A stretch of DNA of 64,000 bases from Gallionellaceae bacterium (GTDB lineage Bacteria; Pseudomonadota; Gammaproteobacteria; Burkholderiales; Thiobacillaceae): contig JAQTLU010000002.1 in assembly GCA_028714735.1 (NCBI GenBank), positions 124,001 through 188,000 of the forward strand, in the 5' to 3' direction. Each line of letters begins with the position of its first letter. The first letter of the stretch is position 1. Below the pieces are notes generated by a model. It searched no databases. It was given only the letters and a program-made list of their open reading frames with translations, and was not told the DNA's origin. Both the position numbers and the translations under genes were made by a program. Positions 17,680-26,811 of the stretch are shown piece by piece.

Positions 17680-18657
17680 ATGAGCGAAGCGGCTGATACC
17701 GGCCAGGTGGATATGCATGCCGCCAATATCAAGATATTCAAATTCCAGGACATGGTCTTCCACAAGATCACCCTGCTGTTTGCACTCATCGTCCTGGCGG
17801 CGCTGGTCGGCATCCTGGCTTCGCTGGCCATGGAGGCCGCGCCGGCATTCAAGACCTTCGGCCTGTCCTTCCTTTGGAGCAACGTCTGGAGCGTGCCGGA
17901 CGACGAGTTCGGCGCCCTGATCGCCATCTACGGCACCGTGGTGACCTCGGTCATCGCCCTGCTGATCGCGGTGCCGGTGAGTTTCGGCATTGCCCTGTTC
18001 CTGACCGAGGCCTGTCCCACCTGGCTGCGCCGGCCGCTCGGCACCGCCATCGAACTGCTGGCCGGGGTGCCGTCGATCATCTACGGCATCTGGGGCCTGT
18101 TCATCTTCGCGCCGTTGTTTGCGAAGTATGTCCAGCCCTATCTGCAACAGGCCTTCGGCGATGTGCCGGTGCTCGGCGGCCTGGTCGCCGGCCCGCCCAT
18201 CGGCGTCGGCATCCTAGCGGCCAGTATCGTACTGTCCCTGATGGTGATCCCGTTCATCGCCTCGGTGATGCGCGACGTGTTCGAGACCGTGCCGCCGGTG
18301 TTGAAGGAATCGGCCTACGGGGTCGGCTGCACGACCTGGGAAGTGGTCTGGAACATCGTCCTGCCCTATACCCGGGTCGGCGTGATCGGCGGCATCATGC
18401 TGGGCCTCGGTCGCGCCCTGGGCGAGACCATGGCGGTCACCTTCGTGATCGGCAACGCCAACCGCATCCGGGGCAGCCTGTTCGCACCCGGCAACTCGAT
18501 CGCTTCCGTGCTGGCCAACGAGTTCGGCGAGGCCGATCCCGGCCTGCATATCTCTTCGCTGTTCGCACTCGGTCTGGTCCTGTTCCTGATCACCTTCATC
18601 GTGTTGGCGATATCGCGCTGGTTGATTCATCGCGGCACCCGCAAGCAGGGCTCATAA
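17680..18657 (+). CDS. pstC: Phosphate ABC transporter permease PstC
   Basis: PstC, 325 residues from the chosen start, is one of the two inner-membrane permeases of the phosphate importer. The first span is at about 27-50 ([18 protein letters not shown]), then the usual MetI-type domain with [29 protein letters not shown] and the EAA loop region [25 protein letters not shown] 17680 has AGGA 11 bases upstream and is preferred over ATG 17650, which touches its ribosome site and sits in a hairpin arm. pstA follows after 13 bases. Confidence 0.95.
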   Translation: MSEAADTGQVDMHAANIKIFKFQDMVFHKITLLFALIVLAALVGILASLAMEAAPAFKTFGLSFLWSNVWSVPDDEFGALIAIYGTVVTSVIALLIAVPVSFGIALFLTEACPTWLRRPLGTAIELLAGVPSIIYGIWGLFIFAPLFAKYVQPYLQQAFGDVPVLGGLVAGPPIGVGILAASIVLSLMVIPFIASVMRDVFETVPPVLKESAYGVGCTTWEVVWNIVLPYTRVGVIGGIMLGLGRALGETMAVTFVIGNANRIRGSLFAPGNSIASVLANEFGEADPGLHISSLFALGLVLFLITFIVLAISRWLIHRGTRKQGS

Positions 18658-18670
18658 GCAGAGGCGCACC

Positions 18671-19513
18671 ATGAATCTCTATACCCGCCGCCTCCTCATC
18701 AACCGCCTCGGCATCGGCCTGTCCATGCTGGCCATGGTTTTCGGCCTGGTCGCCCTGATGTGGATACTCTGGATCCTGTTCTCCAAGGGCTTCTCGGCCT
18801 TCAGCTGGGATTTCTTCACCCAGGACACCCCGGCCCCGGGTACGGCCGGCGGCGGCCTGCGCAATGCCATCGTCGGCAGCGTGATGATCATCGGCGTCAC
18901 CACCCTGGTGTCGACCCCGATCGGCATCCTGGCCGGCATCTATCTGGCCGAATTCGGCACCACCTCCAAATTCGCCGCGACCACGCGTTTCGTCACCGAC
19001 ATCATGCTGTCGGCGCCGTCCATCGTCATCGGCCTGTTCGTCTACGCCCTGATGGTGGTGACCCTGGGCGGCTTTTCCGGCTGGTCGGGCTCGGTGGCCC
19101 TGTCGCTGATCGCCATCCCGGTGGTGGTGCGGACCACCGAGAACATGCTCCGGCTGGTACCGGCCAGCCTGCGCGAGGCGGCCTTTGCCATCGGCGCTCC
19201 GCATTGGCGGGTATCCCTCAGCATCACCCTGCGCGCGGTCAAGGCCGGCGTGGTGACCGGGGTCCTGCTGGCCATCGCCCGGGTCACCGGGGAGACTGCG
19301 CCGCTGCTGTTTACCGCGCTCAACAACCAGTTTTTCAGCACCGACATGTCGCAACCCATGGGCAACCTGCCGGTGGTGATCTTCCAGTTCGCCATGAGCC
19401 CCTACGACAACTGGGTCCAACTGGCCTGGGGCGGCGCCTTGCTGATTGCACTGCTGGTGCTCGGCATCAATATTGGCGCGCGTTTCCTGTTCCGCCAAAA
19501 AGACAAAATTTAA
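18671..19513 (+). CDS. pstA: Phosphate ABC transporter permease PstA
   Basis: PstA, 280 residues, pairs with PstC to form the phosphate channel. About six spans; the conserved strings are GGLRNAIVGSVMIIG, MLSAPSIVIGLFVYA and the EAA loop LREAAFAIGAPHWRVSLSITL, which contacts PstB. The family end VLGINIGARF is present. GAGGCGCACC before the ATG gives a modest ribosome site. pstB follows after 15 bases. Normal length and intact. Confidence 0.96.
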   Translation: MNLYTRRLLINRLGIGLSMLAMVFGLVALMWILWILFSKGFSAFSWDFFTQDTPAPGTAGGGLRNAIVGSVMIIGVTTLVSTPIGILAGIYLAEFGTTSKFAATTRFVTDIMLSAPSIVIGLFVYALMVVTLGGFSGWSGSVALSLIAIPVVVRTTENMLRLVPASLREAAFAIGAPHWRVSLSITLRAVKAGVVTGVLLAIARVTGETAPLLFTALNNQFFSTDMSQPMGNLPVVIFQFAMSPYDNWVQLAWGGALLIALLVLGINIGARFLFRQKDKI

Positions 19514-19528
19514 CCTTCGGAGCCTCGC

Positions 19529-20311
19529 ATGCCCGACCACAACGTCCAAATCGGCGAAGAAGCCGTGCTGAAGATCCGCAAGCTGGATTTCTTTTACGGT
19601 GACTTCAAGGGTCTGAACAACGTCAACCTGGATATCGCCCGCAACAAGGTGACGGCCTTCATCGGCCCGTCCGGCTGCGGCAAGTCCACCCTGCTGCGTA
19701 CCTTCAACCGCATGTACGACCTCTATCCCGGCCAGCGCGCCGAGGGCGAGATCCTGTTCAACGGCAACAACCTGCTCGACCGGAAGCAGGACGTGAACCT
19801 GGTCCGGGCCAAGATCGGCATGGTGTTCCAGAAGCCGACGCCGTTCCCGATGACCATCTACGAGAACATCGCCTTCGGCGTGCGCCTGTACGAAAAGCTG
19901 TCGGCCTCCGAGATGAACGACCGGGTCGAATGGGCGCTGAACAAGGCGGCCCTGTGGGGCGAGGTGAAGGACAAGCTGCAGCAGAGCGGGCTGTCCCTGT
20001 CCGGCGGCCAGCAGCAGCGGCTGTGCATCGCCCGCGCGGTGGCGGTGAAACCCGAGATCGTCCTGCTCGATGAGCCGACCTCGGCGCTGGACCCGATCTC
20101 GACCGCCAAGGTCGAGGAGTTGATCGACGAACTCAAGCTCGACTACACCATCGCCATCGTGACCCACAACATGCAGCAGGCGGCGCGCATATCCGACTAT
20201 ACGGCGTTCATGTATCTGGGCGAGTTGATCGAGTTCGGCAAGACCGACGAGCTGTTCGTGAAGCCCAGGGTCCCCCAGACCGAGGACTACATCACCGGGC
20301 GGTTTGGTTGA
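19529..20311 (+). CDS. pstB: Phosphate ABC transporter ATPase PstB
   Basis: PstB, 260 residues, drives phosphate import with ATP. Walker [10 protein letters not shown] is at about residues 49-57, the Q-loop in [19 protein letters not shown], the ABC signature LSGGQQQRL (about 154), Walker [14 protein letters not shown], and the H-loop [16 protein letters not shown] precedes the ATG. It is the last pst gene; phoU, which often follows, is absent here. A terminator lies 121 bases further on. Confidence 0.97.
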   Translation: MPDHNVQIGEEAVLKIRKLDFFYGDFKGLNNVNLDIARNKVTAFIGPSGCGKSTLLRTFNRMYDLYPGQRAEGEILFNGNNLLDRKQDVNLVRAKIGMVFQKPTPFPMTIYENIAFGVRLYEKLSASEMNDRVEWALNKAALWGEVKDKLQQSGLSLSGGQQQRLCIARAVAVKPEIVLLDEPTSALDPISTAKVEELIDELKLDYTIAIVTHNMQQAARISDYTAFMYLGELIEFGKTDELFVKPRVPQTEDYITGRFG

Positions 20312-20432
20312 TCCGGCCTGGCTGCTGAGGCCGAGCCCGGAAATGCAGGCCATGGCTCGGGCCGTGACGTGCGGTCAGGATGGGTGGTCATAAATCTGTA
20401 ACCGCCATGCCCGCTATTTATGGGTATGATTT

Positions 20433-20457
20433 CGCCGCCGCAACTGGCGGCGCTTTT
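20433..20457 (+). terminator. Rho-independent terminator after pstB
   Basis: CGCCGCC (20433-20439) pairs with GGCGGCG (20446-20452) around a 6-base loop and is followed by CTTTTG. It ends the pst unit 121 bases after pstB and 24 bases before a small orphan gene. Confidence 0.7.
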
Positions 20458-20480
20458 GTATCCACCGACGGTAGACAGAA

Positions 20481-20726
20481 ATGGCCAATGCGATCAAATG
20501 CATAGCGAAATATATCGAGCGCAATCCGGACAGCGACGAAGCGGCGATCCTGCGGGACTTCTGTGCCGCCCTGGAGCAGGAGAACGTAACCTTCGATCTA
20601 CAACGTTTGTTCAACATGAAATCGAAGGCGTTCGAGTTGATGCTCGCCCTGATGGACGAGTGGCGTTTCGATCGTCATGTCGCCAGCCGACGCCTGCAGA
20701 AGTATCTCGAAAAAAGCAGCGCCTGA
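20481..20726 (+). CDS. Small helical protein of unknown function
   Basis: An 81-residue frame (MANAIKCIAKYIERNPDSDE at the start, RRLQKYLEKSSA at the end), rich in charged residues and probably all helical, with no signal peptide, metal motif or membrane span. I do not recognise the family. GGTAGA before the ATG is a weak ribosome site. It stands alone between the pst terminator and a hairpin before tpiA. Codon use resembles neighbouring genes, so it is probably real. Confidence 0.6.
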   Translation: MANAIKCIAKYIERNPDSDEAAILRDFCAALEQENVTFDLQRLFNMKSKAFELMLALMDEWRFDRHVASRRLQKYLEKSSA

Positions 20727-20746
20727 ACCCGCCCGTGCGGGGTTGT

Positions 20747-20777
20747 GCACTGGCCATCATGATTGACCGGCCAGTGC
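20747..20777 (+). terminator. Hairpin between the small orphan and tpiA
   Basis: GCACTGGCC (20747-20755) pairs perfectly with GGCCAGTGC (20769-20777), 13-base loop, 20 bases after the orphan stop. No T-run, so termination is only suspected. Confidence 0.4.
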
Positions 20778-20817
20778 GAAACCGCTACCATCGCCGCCTT
20801 TCGTGAGAGGTTAAGTT

Positions 20818-21564
20818 ATGCGACGCAAACTGGTAGCCGGCAATTGGAAGATGCACGGCACCCTGGCCGAGAATGATGCACTGCTGTCGGCCGTCCTGGC
20901 CGGGATGGCCGGCGTCAGGGCTCAGGTCGCGGTTTGCGTACCCTTTCCCTACCTGGCCCAGGTCCAGGCCAAGCTGGCCGGCTCCCCGATCGCGTGGGGC
21001 GCCCAGAACATGAGCCAGCACGGCAAGGGCGCCTACACCGGCGAGGTGTCGGCGGCCATGCTGAACGACTTCGGCTGCACGTACGTCCTCGTCGGTCACT
21101 CCGAGCGGCGCGCGATCTACGGCGAGACCGACCAGGTGGTGGCCGAGAAGTATGCCGCGGCCCAGGCCGCCGGCCTGACCCCCATCCTGTGCGTGGGCGA
21201 GTCCCTGAACGAGCGGGAAGAATGCATTACCGAGCAGGTGGTCGGTCGCCAGCTGGATGCGGTGTTGGGCCTGTGCGGCGTCGCCTCGCTGGCCAAGGCG
21301 GTGATCGCCTATGAGCCGGTCTGGGCGATCGGTACCGGGGTCACGGCGACGCCGGATCAGGCCCAGGCCGTGCATGCCTTCATCCGCGGCAAGATTCGCG
21401 CCCTGGATGCGGCGGTCGCGGACGATCTGGTTATTCAGTATGGCGGCAGCATGAAGGCCGGCAATGCGGTCGAGTTGCTGACCCAGCCGGACATCGATGG
21501 CGGCCTGATTGGCGGCGCAGCACTGATTGCCGCCGATTTCCTGGCTATTTGTAAGGCAGGTTGA
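20818..21564 (+). CDS. tpiA: Triosephosphate isomerase
   Basis: TpiA, 248 residues, interconverts dihydroxyacetone phosphate and glyceraldehyde-3-phosphate in glycolysis, gluconeogenesis and the Calvin cycle. Catalytic residues are visible: Lys in AGNWKMHG (about residue 11), His in VGHSERRAIYGE (about 95) and Glu in AYEPVWAIGTG (about 164). The phosphate loops QYGGSMK and GGLIGGAAL close the barrel. GAGAGGTTA precedes the ATG. secG follows after 7 bases, the usual tpiA-secG-tRNA-Leu-nuo order of betaproteobacteria. Confidence 0.97.
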   Translation: MRRKLVAGNWKMHGTLAENDALLSAVLAGMAGVRAQVAVCVPFPYLAQVQAKLAGSPIAWGAQNMSQHGKGAYTGEVSAAMLNDFGCTYVLVGHSERRAIYGETDQVVAEKYAAAQAAGLTPILCVGESLNEREECITEQVVGRQLDAVLGLCGVASLAKAVIAYEPVWAIGTGVTATPDQAQAVHAFIRGKIRALDAAVADDLVIQYGGSMKAGNAVELLTQPDIDGGLIGGAALIAADFLAICKAG

Positions 21565-21571
21565 GAAGATC

Positions 21572-21916
21572 ATGGAATTCATAGTCTGGATGGTGCATGT
21601 GCTGGTTGCGGTCAGCCTGATCGGGCTGGTGCTGCTGCAGCACGGCAAGGGCGCCGACATGGGCGCTGCCTTTGGTAGTGGTGCTTCGGGCAGCCTGTTC
21701 GGTGCCAGCGGTTCGGCCAATTTCCTGAGCCGGACCACCGCCGTGCTGGCGACGGCGTTCTTCCTGTCCAGCATGGGTCTGACTTACTTCTCCGCCAAGG
21801 CGCGGGCGCCTGCGGCGGCGCCGGCCGCCCAGCAAAGCCTGCCGGCGGCGCCGCAGCCGGTGGCCCCGGTGGTGCCGGCGAATGACGCTGGCAAGTTGGG
21901 CGCCATTCCGAAGTGA
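21572..21916 (+). CDS. secG: Preprotein translocase subunit SecG
   Basis: SecG, 114 residues, is the small accessory subunit of the SecYEG translocon. Two membrane spans (about residues 4-22 and 54-74) flank the conserved cytoplasmic loop QHGKGADMGAAFGSGASGS. The C-terminus is an Ala/Pro-rich tail of variable kind. I chose ATG 21572 as it fits the family start MEFIVWMVHVLVA; an earlier in-frame ATG lies inside tpiA. The tRNA-Leu gene follows. Confidence 0.94.
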   Translation: MEFIVWMVHVLVAVSLIGLVLLQHGKGADMGAAFGSGASGSLFGASGSANFLSRTTAVLATAFFLSSMGLTYFSAKARAPAAAPAAQQSLPAAPQPVAPVVPANDAGKLGAIPK

Positions 21917-21951
21917 TTGTTTCCGGGCGACTTTTAGCCGCCCAGTCGTAT

Positions 21952-22036
21952 GCCGACGTGGTGAAATTGGTAGACACGCTGTCTTGAGGGGGCAGTGACG
22001 AAAGTCGTGCGAGTTCGAGTCTCGCCGTCGGCACCA
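21952..22036 (+). tRNA. tRNA-Leu (anticodon GAG)
   Basis: An 85-base tRNA with encoded CCA. The acceptor stem GCCGACG (21952-21958) pairs with CGTCGGC (22026-22032). The anticodon arm CTGTC-TTGAGGG-GGCAG gives anticodon GAG. A long variable arm typical of leucine tRNAs is present, and the T loop GTTCGAGTC is regular. It stands between secG and nuoA as in many betaproteobacteria. Confidence 0.96.
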
Positions 22037-22125
22037 TCGAATTGCTTTATCGACACCTCTTGTAATTTATGCCCAAACGGGTTTCTAACCTGTTGATATA
22101 AAAAGGCTTTCAGTTTCTGGCCGGC

Positions 22126-22153
22126 TTGACACGATGGGCTTGTGACGCATAAA
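22126..22153 (+). promoter_or_regulatory. Sigma-70 promoter of the nuo operon
   Basis: A perfect -35 TTGACA (22126-22131), 16-base spacer and CATAAA (22148-22153, 4/6 to TATAAT). It would start transcription near 22160, about 40 bases before nuoA, in the 162-base gap after the tRNA. Confidence 0.6.
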
Positions 22154-22198
22154 CTGCGCCAGTTGTACGCGAGCACGGGCGTGGACCGAGGGGATTCG

Positions 22199-22567
22199 AT
22201 GCTAGATAACTATTTCGCCGTATTGCTGTTCATTCTGGTTGGTTTGGCTGTGGGCGTCGGCCCCATTCTGATCGGTGGCGGCATTGGCTGGTCGCTGGGC
22301 TTGCTCAAGCCCTATCCGGAAAAAAACTCCCCTTACGAATGCGGCTTCGAGGCCTTCGAGGATGCGCGCATGAAGTTCGATGTGCGCTACTACCTGGTCG
22401 CCATCCTGTTCATCCTGTTCGACCTCGAGATCGCCTTCCTGTTTCCGTGGGCCGTGGTGCTCGACCAGATCGGCGCCTTCGGCTTCTGGGCCATGGTGGT
22501 GTTCCTCGGTATCCTGGTGGTCGGTTTTGCCTACGAGTGGATGAAGGGGGCGCTGGAATGGGAGTGA
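22199..22567 (+). CDS. nuoA: NADH-quinone oxidoreductase subunit A
   Basis: NuoA, 122 residues, a membrane subunit of complex I at the joint between the arms. Three spans: about 6-28, 66-86 and 92-112. The conserved loop after the first span reads [24 protein letters not shown], containing the functionally important Cys. GAGGGGATT precedes the ATG at 22199; an upstream ATG at 22142 lies before the expected transcription start and is not used. It opens a complete nuoA-N operon and overlaps nuoB. Confidence 0.96.
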   Translation: MLDNYFAVLLFILVGLAVGVGPILIGGGIGWSLGLLKPYPEKNSPYECGFEAFEDARMKFDVRYYLVAILFILFDLEIAFLFPWAVVLDQIGAFGFWAMVVFLGILVVGFAYEWMKGALEWE

Positions 22568-23043
22568 TGGGCGTGGACGGCCTCAACGACAAGGGTTTCA
22601 TCACCACCAGCGTCGACTCGGTGATCAACTGGGCCAAGACCGGCTCGCTGTGGCCGATGACCTTCGGCCTCGCCTGCTGCGCCATCGAGATGATGCAGGC
22701 CGGCGCCTCCCGTTACGACCTCGACCGTTTCGGTATCGTGTTCCGGCCCAGCCCGCGCCAGTCCGACCTGATGATCGTCGCCGGCACCCTGTGCAACAAG
22801 ATGGCCCCGGCCCTGCGCAAGGTCTACGACCAGATGCCGGAACCGCGCTGGGTGCTCTCGATGGGTTCCTGCGCCAACGGCGGCGGCTACTATCATTATT
22901 CCTACTCCGTGGTGCGCGGTTGCGACCGCATCGTGCCGGTCGACGTCTACGTGCCGGGCTGTCCGCCGACCGCGGAGGCGCTCCTGTTCGGTCTTGTCCA
23001 GGTGATGAACAAGATTCGCCGCACCAACACCATCGCCCGCTGA
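22558..23043 (+). CDS. nuoB: NADH-quinone oxidoreductase subunit B
   Basis: NuoB, 161 residues, carries the terminal [4Fe-4S] cluster N2 that hands electrons to quinone. The four ligands are visible: adjacent Cys pair in [10 protein letters not shown], Cys in [10 protein letters not shown] and Cys in [11 protein letters not shown]. Two starts are possible: ATG 22558 (GGGGG 7 bases upstream) or ATG 22567, which shares its A with the nuoA stop. I kept the first for its better ribosome site. nuoC starts 13 bases after the stop. Confidence 0.96.
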   Translation: MGVMGVDGLNDKGFITTSVDSVINWAKTGSLWPMTFGLACCAIEMMQAGASRYDLDRFGIVFRPSPRQSDLMIVAGTLCNKMAPALRKVYDQMPEPRWVLSMGSCANGGGYYHYSYSVVRGCDRIVPVDVYVPGCPPTAEALLFGLVQVMNKIRRTNTIAR

Positions 23044-23056
23044 GGATCGACTCAAG

Positions 23057-23662
23057 ATGCCTGTAACCCCGGAAGTGCTGCTCTCGCGCCTGGAAGGCGC
23101 CCTGGGCGACAAACTGGTCAGCGGCCGCGTGGCCCTGGGCGAGGTCACCATCGAAGTGCGTCCGGAGGATTGGCATGATGTCGCCATGCAATTGCGCGAC
23201 GAGCCGGGCCTGCGCTTCGACCAGTTGATCGACCTGTGCGGTGTCGACTACTCGGCCTATGCCGAAACCGGTCGTGCGGAGGGTCGCTACGCCGTGGTCA
23301 TGCACCTGCTTTCGGTGGCGCGCAATCACCGCCTCCGGGTGCGCGGCTTCTGCGCCGACGACGAGATGCCGGTCATCGCTTCGGTGGTCGGTGTCTGGGC
23401 GGTCGCCAACTGGTATGAACGCGAGGCCTTCGATCTGGTCGGCATCGTGTTCGACGGCCATCCCGACCTGCGCCGCATCCTCACCGACTACGGCTTCATC
23501 GGCCATCCGTTCCGCAAGGACTTCCCGGTCCATGGCCAGGTCGAGATGCGCTACGATCCCGAGCAGAGGCGGGTGATCTACCAGCCGGTCAGCATCGACT
23601 TGCGCGAGGTGACGCCGCGTATCGTCCGGGAAGAGAACTTCGGAGATGTCGGCCATGGCTGA
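23057..23662 (+). CDS. nuoC: NADH-quinone oxidoreductase subunit C
   Basis: NuoC, 201 residues, a peripheral-arm subunit close to NuoD; here a separate protein, not the NuoCD fusion of enterobacteria. The family signature [30 protein letters not shown] lies at about residues 115-144, followed by [12 protein letters not shown] and REENFGD. The last codons overlap a copy of the nuoD start (ATG at 23655), evidence that nuoC and nuoD once overlapped before 146 bases were added. Confidence 0.95.
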   Translation: MPVTPEVLLSRLEGALGDKLVSGRVALGEVTIEVRPEDWHDVAMQLRDEPGLRFDQLIDLCGVDYSAYAETGRAEGRYAVVMHLLSVARNHRLRVRGFCADDEMPVIASVVGVWAVANWYEREAFDLVGIVFDGHPDLRRILTDYGFIGHPFRKDFPVHGQVEMRYDPEQRRVIYQPVSIDLREVTPRIVREENFGDVGHG

Positions 23663-23687
23663 GATCAAGAACTACACGCTCAATTTT
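23655..23687 (+). repeat. First copy of a 33-bp direct repeat (nuoD 5' end)
   Basis: Matches 23801-23833 at 31 of 33 bases; both differences are silent third positions (GCT/GCC, AAC/AAT). Confidence 0.9.
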
Positions 23688-23798
23688 AGTTTCGGCCGCG
23701 CTGCGCGCTTAACCTTTGCTGCACAAAGGTTAGCCTGCGCTGAAATCGAGCTGCGTCAGCGGTCCGTTGGTGTCGCGCCTTCGAAAGAGGTTTGCTGA
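23655..23798 (+). pseudogene. Duplicated nuoD start fused to inserted sequence (47-codon frame)
   Basis: From ATG 23655 the first 11 codons ([11 protein letters not shown]) are the same as those of nuoD at 23801; after that the frame runs into unrelated inserted DNA and stops at 23796-23798, two bases before the true nuoD ATG. ATG 23655 overlaps the nuoC stop, the normal position for nuoD, so this is probably the original start, now cut off. If translated it gives a 47-residue peptide of no known function and could pass ribosomes on to nuoD. Confidence 0.65.
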
Positions 23799-23800
23799 GC
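23688..23800. other. 113-bp insert between the two nuoD starts
   Basis: Unrelated to nuo sequence. It contains the palindrome TAACCTTTG (23709-23717) with CAAAGGTTA, loop CTGCA-like, and a purine-rich end (GAAAGAGG) that may act as the ribosome site of nuoD. No gene and no recognisable IS ends. It could be a fragment of a small palindromic repeat element. Confidence 0.55.
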
Positions 23801-23833
23801 ATGGCCGAGATCAAGAATTACACGCTCAATTTT
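23801..23833 (+). repeat. Second copy of the 33-bp direct repeat
   Basis: The working nuoD 5' end, 31/33 identical to 23655-23687. After base 33 this copy continues as normal nuoD (GPQHPAAHG). Confidence 0.9.
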
Positions 23834-25054
23834 GGTCCCCAGCACCCGGCTGCCCACGGCGTGCTGCGCCTGGTGCTGGAACTGGACGGCGAGGTGGTTG
23901 AGCGCGCCGACCCGCACATCGGCCTGCTCCATCGCGGCACCGAGAAACTGGCGGAAAACCGTACCTTCCTGCAGGCCCTGCCTTATATGGACCGGCTGGA
24001 TTACCTGTCCATGATGATGAACGAGCACGCCTACTGCCTGGCGGTGGAAAAGCTGCTCCAGGTGGAGGTGCCGGTCCGCGGCCAGTACATCCGGGTGCTG
24101 TTCGACGAGATCACCCGCCTGCTGAACCACCTGCTCTGGCTCGGCACCCACGGCCTCGACGTCGGGGCGATGACCATCTTCCTGTACACCTTCCGCGAAC
24201 GCGAAGACCTGCTGGACATGTACGAGGCGGTCTCGGGCGCGCGCATGCATGCGGCCTACTACCGTCCGGGCGGCGTCTATCGCGACCTGCCCGACAGCAT
24301 GCCGATGTACGAGGCCGGCAAGTACAAGAGCGCCGCCGACCTCAAGCGGCTGAATGCCAATCGCTCGGGTTCGCTGCTCGATTTCATCGAGGACTTCACC
24401 AACCGCTTCCCGAAGTGCGTCGACGACTACGAGACCCTGCTGACCGACAACCGGATCTGGAAACAGCGCACCGTCGGCATCGGCGTGGTCGATGCCGATC
24501 GCGCCAAGCAGCTCGGCTTCACCGGCCCCATGCTGCGCGGCTCCGGGGTGGTCTGGGACCTGCGCCGGACGCAGCCCTACGAGGTCTACGACCGGCTCGA
24601 CTTCGAGATTCCGGTCGGCAAGAACGGCGACTGCTACGACCGTTACCTGGTCCGCATGGAAGAGATGCGCCAGAGCAACCGCATCATCCGGCAATGCGTG
24701 GACTGGCTGAAGGCCAATCCGGGCCCGGTCATCACCGGCGATCACAAGGTGGCGCCGCCTTCGCGTGCTGCCATGAAGAACAACATGGAAGAGCTGATCC
24801 ACCACTTCAAGCTGTTTACCGAGGGCATGCACGTGCCGGCCGGCGAGGCCTACGCCGCCATCGAGCAGGCCAAGGGCGAGTTCGGCGTCTACCTGATCTC
24901 GGACGGCGCCAACAAGCCCTACCGGATGAAGCTGCGCTCGTCCGGCTTTGCCCACCTCTCGGCCATGGACGAGATGGCCCGCGGCCTGATGATCGCCGAC
25001 GTGGTCGCCATCATCGGTACCATAGACATCGTTTTCGGGGATATCGACCGATGA
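23801..25054 (+). CDS. nuoD: NADH-quinone oxidoreductase subunit D
   Basis: NuoD, 417 residues, lines the quinone site of complex I. Family strings: [23 protein letters not shown] at the N-terminus (quinone-site His), [21 protein letters not shown]-type [23 protein letters not shown]-like [16 protein letters not shown], and the C-terminal [36 protein letters not shown] use ATG 23801 because it matches the family; the open frame reaches a TTG nine bases upstream. It overlaps nuoE by four bases. Confidence 0.97.
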   Translation: MAEIKNYTLNFGPQHPAAHGVLRLVLELDGEVVERADPHIGLLHRGTEKLAENRTFLQALPYMDRLDYLSMMMNEHAYCLAVEKLLQVEVPVRGQYIRVLFDEITRLLNHLLWLGTHGLDVGAMTIFLYTFREREDLLDMYEAVSGARMHAAYYRPGGVYRDLPDSMPMYEAGKYKSAADLKRLNANRSGSLLDFIEDFTNRFPKCVDDYETLLTDNRIWKQRTVGIGVVDADRAKQLGFTGPMLRGSGVVWDLRRTQPYEVYDRLDFEIPVGKNGDCYDRYLVRMEEMRQSNRIIRQCVDWLKANPGPVITGDHKVAPPSRAAMKNNMEELIHHFKLFTEGMHVPAGEAYAAIEQAKGEFGVYLISDGANKPYRMKLRSSGFAHLSAMDEMARGLMIADVVAIIGTIDIVFGDIDR

Positions 25055-25527
25055 GTTTATCCGCTGCATCCCTGTCCCAGATCGACAAGGAAATCGCCAA
25101 GTACCCGGCCGACCGCAAACAGTCGGCGGTCATGGCCGCGTTGCGCATCGCCCAGGTCGAGAAGGGCTGGCTGGCCAACGAGACCCTCGAGTTCGTCGCC
25201 GAGTATCTCGGCATGCCGGCCATCGCCGTGTACGAGGTCGCCACCTTCTACAACATGTACGACCTGGAACCCTGCGGCCGCCACAAGATCACCGTCTGCA
25301 CCAACCTGCCCTGCCAGCTGCAGGGCGCCGATACGGTGGCCGACTACCTGAAGCAGAAGCTCGGCATCGGGTTCGGCGAGACCACCCCGGACGGCCGTTT
25401 CACCCTGAAAGAGGGCGAGTGTTTCGGTACCTGCGGCAGCGGTCCCTTGTGCCTGCACAACAACCACAAGATGCATACCCACCTGTCCCCGGAAACGGTG
25501 GACAAGCTGCTGGATGAGCTGAAATGA
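25051..25527 (+). CDS. nuoE: NADH-quinone oxidoreductase subunit E
   Basis: NuoE, 158 residues, a thioredoxin-like subunit of the NADH module that binds the [2Fe-2S] cluster N1a. Ligands are CTNLPC (C-x4-C) and CFGTC (C-x3-C) within [11 protein letters not shown]. The helical N-terminus ([20 protein letters not shown]) is typical. Both ends overlap neighbours by ATGA (nuoD and nuoF), so the three are translationally coupled. Confidence 0.97.
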   Translation: MSLSAASLSQIDKEIAKYPADRKQSAVMAALRIAQVEKGWLANETLEFVAEYLGMPAIAVYEVATFYNMYDLEPCGRHKITVCTNLPCQLQGADTVADYLKQKLGIGFGETTPDGRFTLKEGECFGTCGSGPLCLHNNHKMHTHLSPETVDKLLDELK

Positions 25528-26810
25528 GCGCCACCTATAACGGCCCCAAGGTCTGTCTCTGGACCCTCGATCACGCCGATCCGGCGTCGCTGGCGACCTA
25601 TGTCGCCAACGGCGGCTACGAGCCCTTGAAGAAGATCCTGGCCGAGCAGACCCCGGCCACGGAGATCATCGAGCAGGTCAAGATATCCGCCTTGCGCGGT
25701 CGTGGCGGCGCCGGCTTTCCGACCGGCCTGAAGTGGAGCTTCATGCCGCGCAACTACGACGGCGACAAATACGTCGTCTGCAACACCGACGAAGGCGAGC
25801 CGGGCACCTTCAAGGATCGCGACATCGTCGAGTTCAACCCGCACCAGCTGATCGAGGGCATGATCATCGCCGGCTACACCCTGGGCGCCAAGGCGGGCTA
25901 CAACTACATCCACGGCGAGATCTTCGAGCTCTACGAGTCGTGGGAAAAGGCGCTTGAAGAGGCGCGCGCCGCCGGCTTCCTGGGCAAGAACATCTGCGGT
26001 TCCGGCTGGGACTTCGACCTCCATGCCCACCAGGGCTATGGCGCCTACATCTGCGGCGAGGAAACCGCGCTGCTGGAATCGATCGAGGGCAAGAAGGGCC
26101 AGCCGCGCTTCAAGCCGCCGTTCCCGGCCAGCTACGGCCTGTTCGGCAAGCCGACCACGATCAACAACACCGAGACCCTGGCCTCGATCCCCTGGATCAT
26201 GCGCCACGGCGGCCAGGCCTTCCTGGAACTGGGCAAGCCCAACAACGGCGGCACCAAGATCTTCTCCATCTCCGGCCACGTCAACAAGCCGGGCAACTAC
26301 GAGATCCCGCTCGGCACGCCGTTCGCCGACCTGCTGGAAATGGCCGGCGGGGTGCGCGACGGCCATACCCTGAAGGCGGTCATCCCGGGCGGCTCCTCCG
26401 CCCCGGTGCTGCCCGCCGACATCATGATGGGCTGCACCCTGGACTTCGATTCCGTCGCCAAGGCCGGCTCCATGCTCGGTTCCGGCGCGGTCATCGTGAT
26501 GGACGAGACGGTCTGCATGGTCAAGGCGCTGGAGCGCCTGGCCTACTTCTACTTCGAGGAATCCTGCGGCCAGTGCACGCCCTGCCGCGAGGGCACCGGC
26601 TGGATGTACCGGGTGATCAAGCGCATCGAACACGGCGAGGGCCGGCCGGAAGACCTCGACCTGCTGATGAGCGTCGGCACCAACATCGCCGGGCGCACCA
26701 TCTGCGCCCTGGGCGAGGCCGCGGTCGGTCCGGTGCAAAGCTTCATCAAGCACTTCCGCGCGGAATTCGAGTACCACATCGCCAACAAGCGTTGCATGGT
26801 GGGGAGCTGA
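25524..26810 (+). CDS. nuoF: NADH-quinone oxidoreductase subunit F
   Basis: NuoF, 428 residues, oxidises NADH and holds FMN and cluster N3. The NADH/FMN loop is [17 protein letters not shown] (about residues 59-75), then [30 protein letters not shown], and the [4Fe-4S] motif [10 protein letters not shown] (about 352) with the distal Cys in TICALGEAA. It overlaps nuoE by four bases and is one base from nuoG. Confidence 0.97.
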   Translation: MSATYNGPKVCLWTLDHADPASLATYVANGGYEPLKKILAEQTPATEIIEQVKISALRGRGGAGFPTGLKWSFMPRNYDGDKYVVCNTDEGEPGTFKDRDIVEFNPHQLIEGMIIAGYTLGAKAGYNYIHGEIFELYESWEKALEEARAAGFLGKNICGSGWDFDLHAHQGYGAYICGEETALLESIEGKKGQPRFKPPFPASYGLFGKPTTINNTETLASIPWIMRHGGQAFLELGKPNNGGTKIFSISGHVNKPGNYEIPLGTPFADLLEMAGGVRDGHTLKAVIPGGSSAPVLPADIMMGCTLDFDSVAKAGSMLGSGAVIVMDETVCMVKALERLAYFYFEESCGQCTPCREGTGWMYRVIKRIEHGEGRPEDLDLLMSVGTNIAGRTICALGEAAVGPVQSFIKHFRAEFEYHIANKRCMVGS

Positions 26811-26811
26811 G

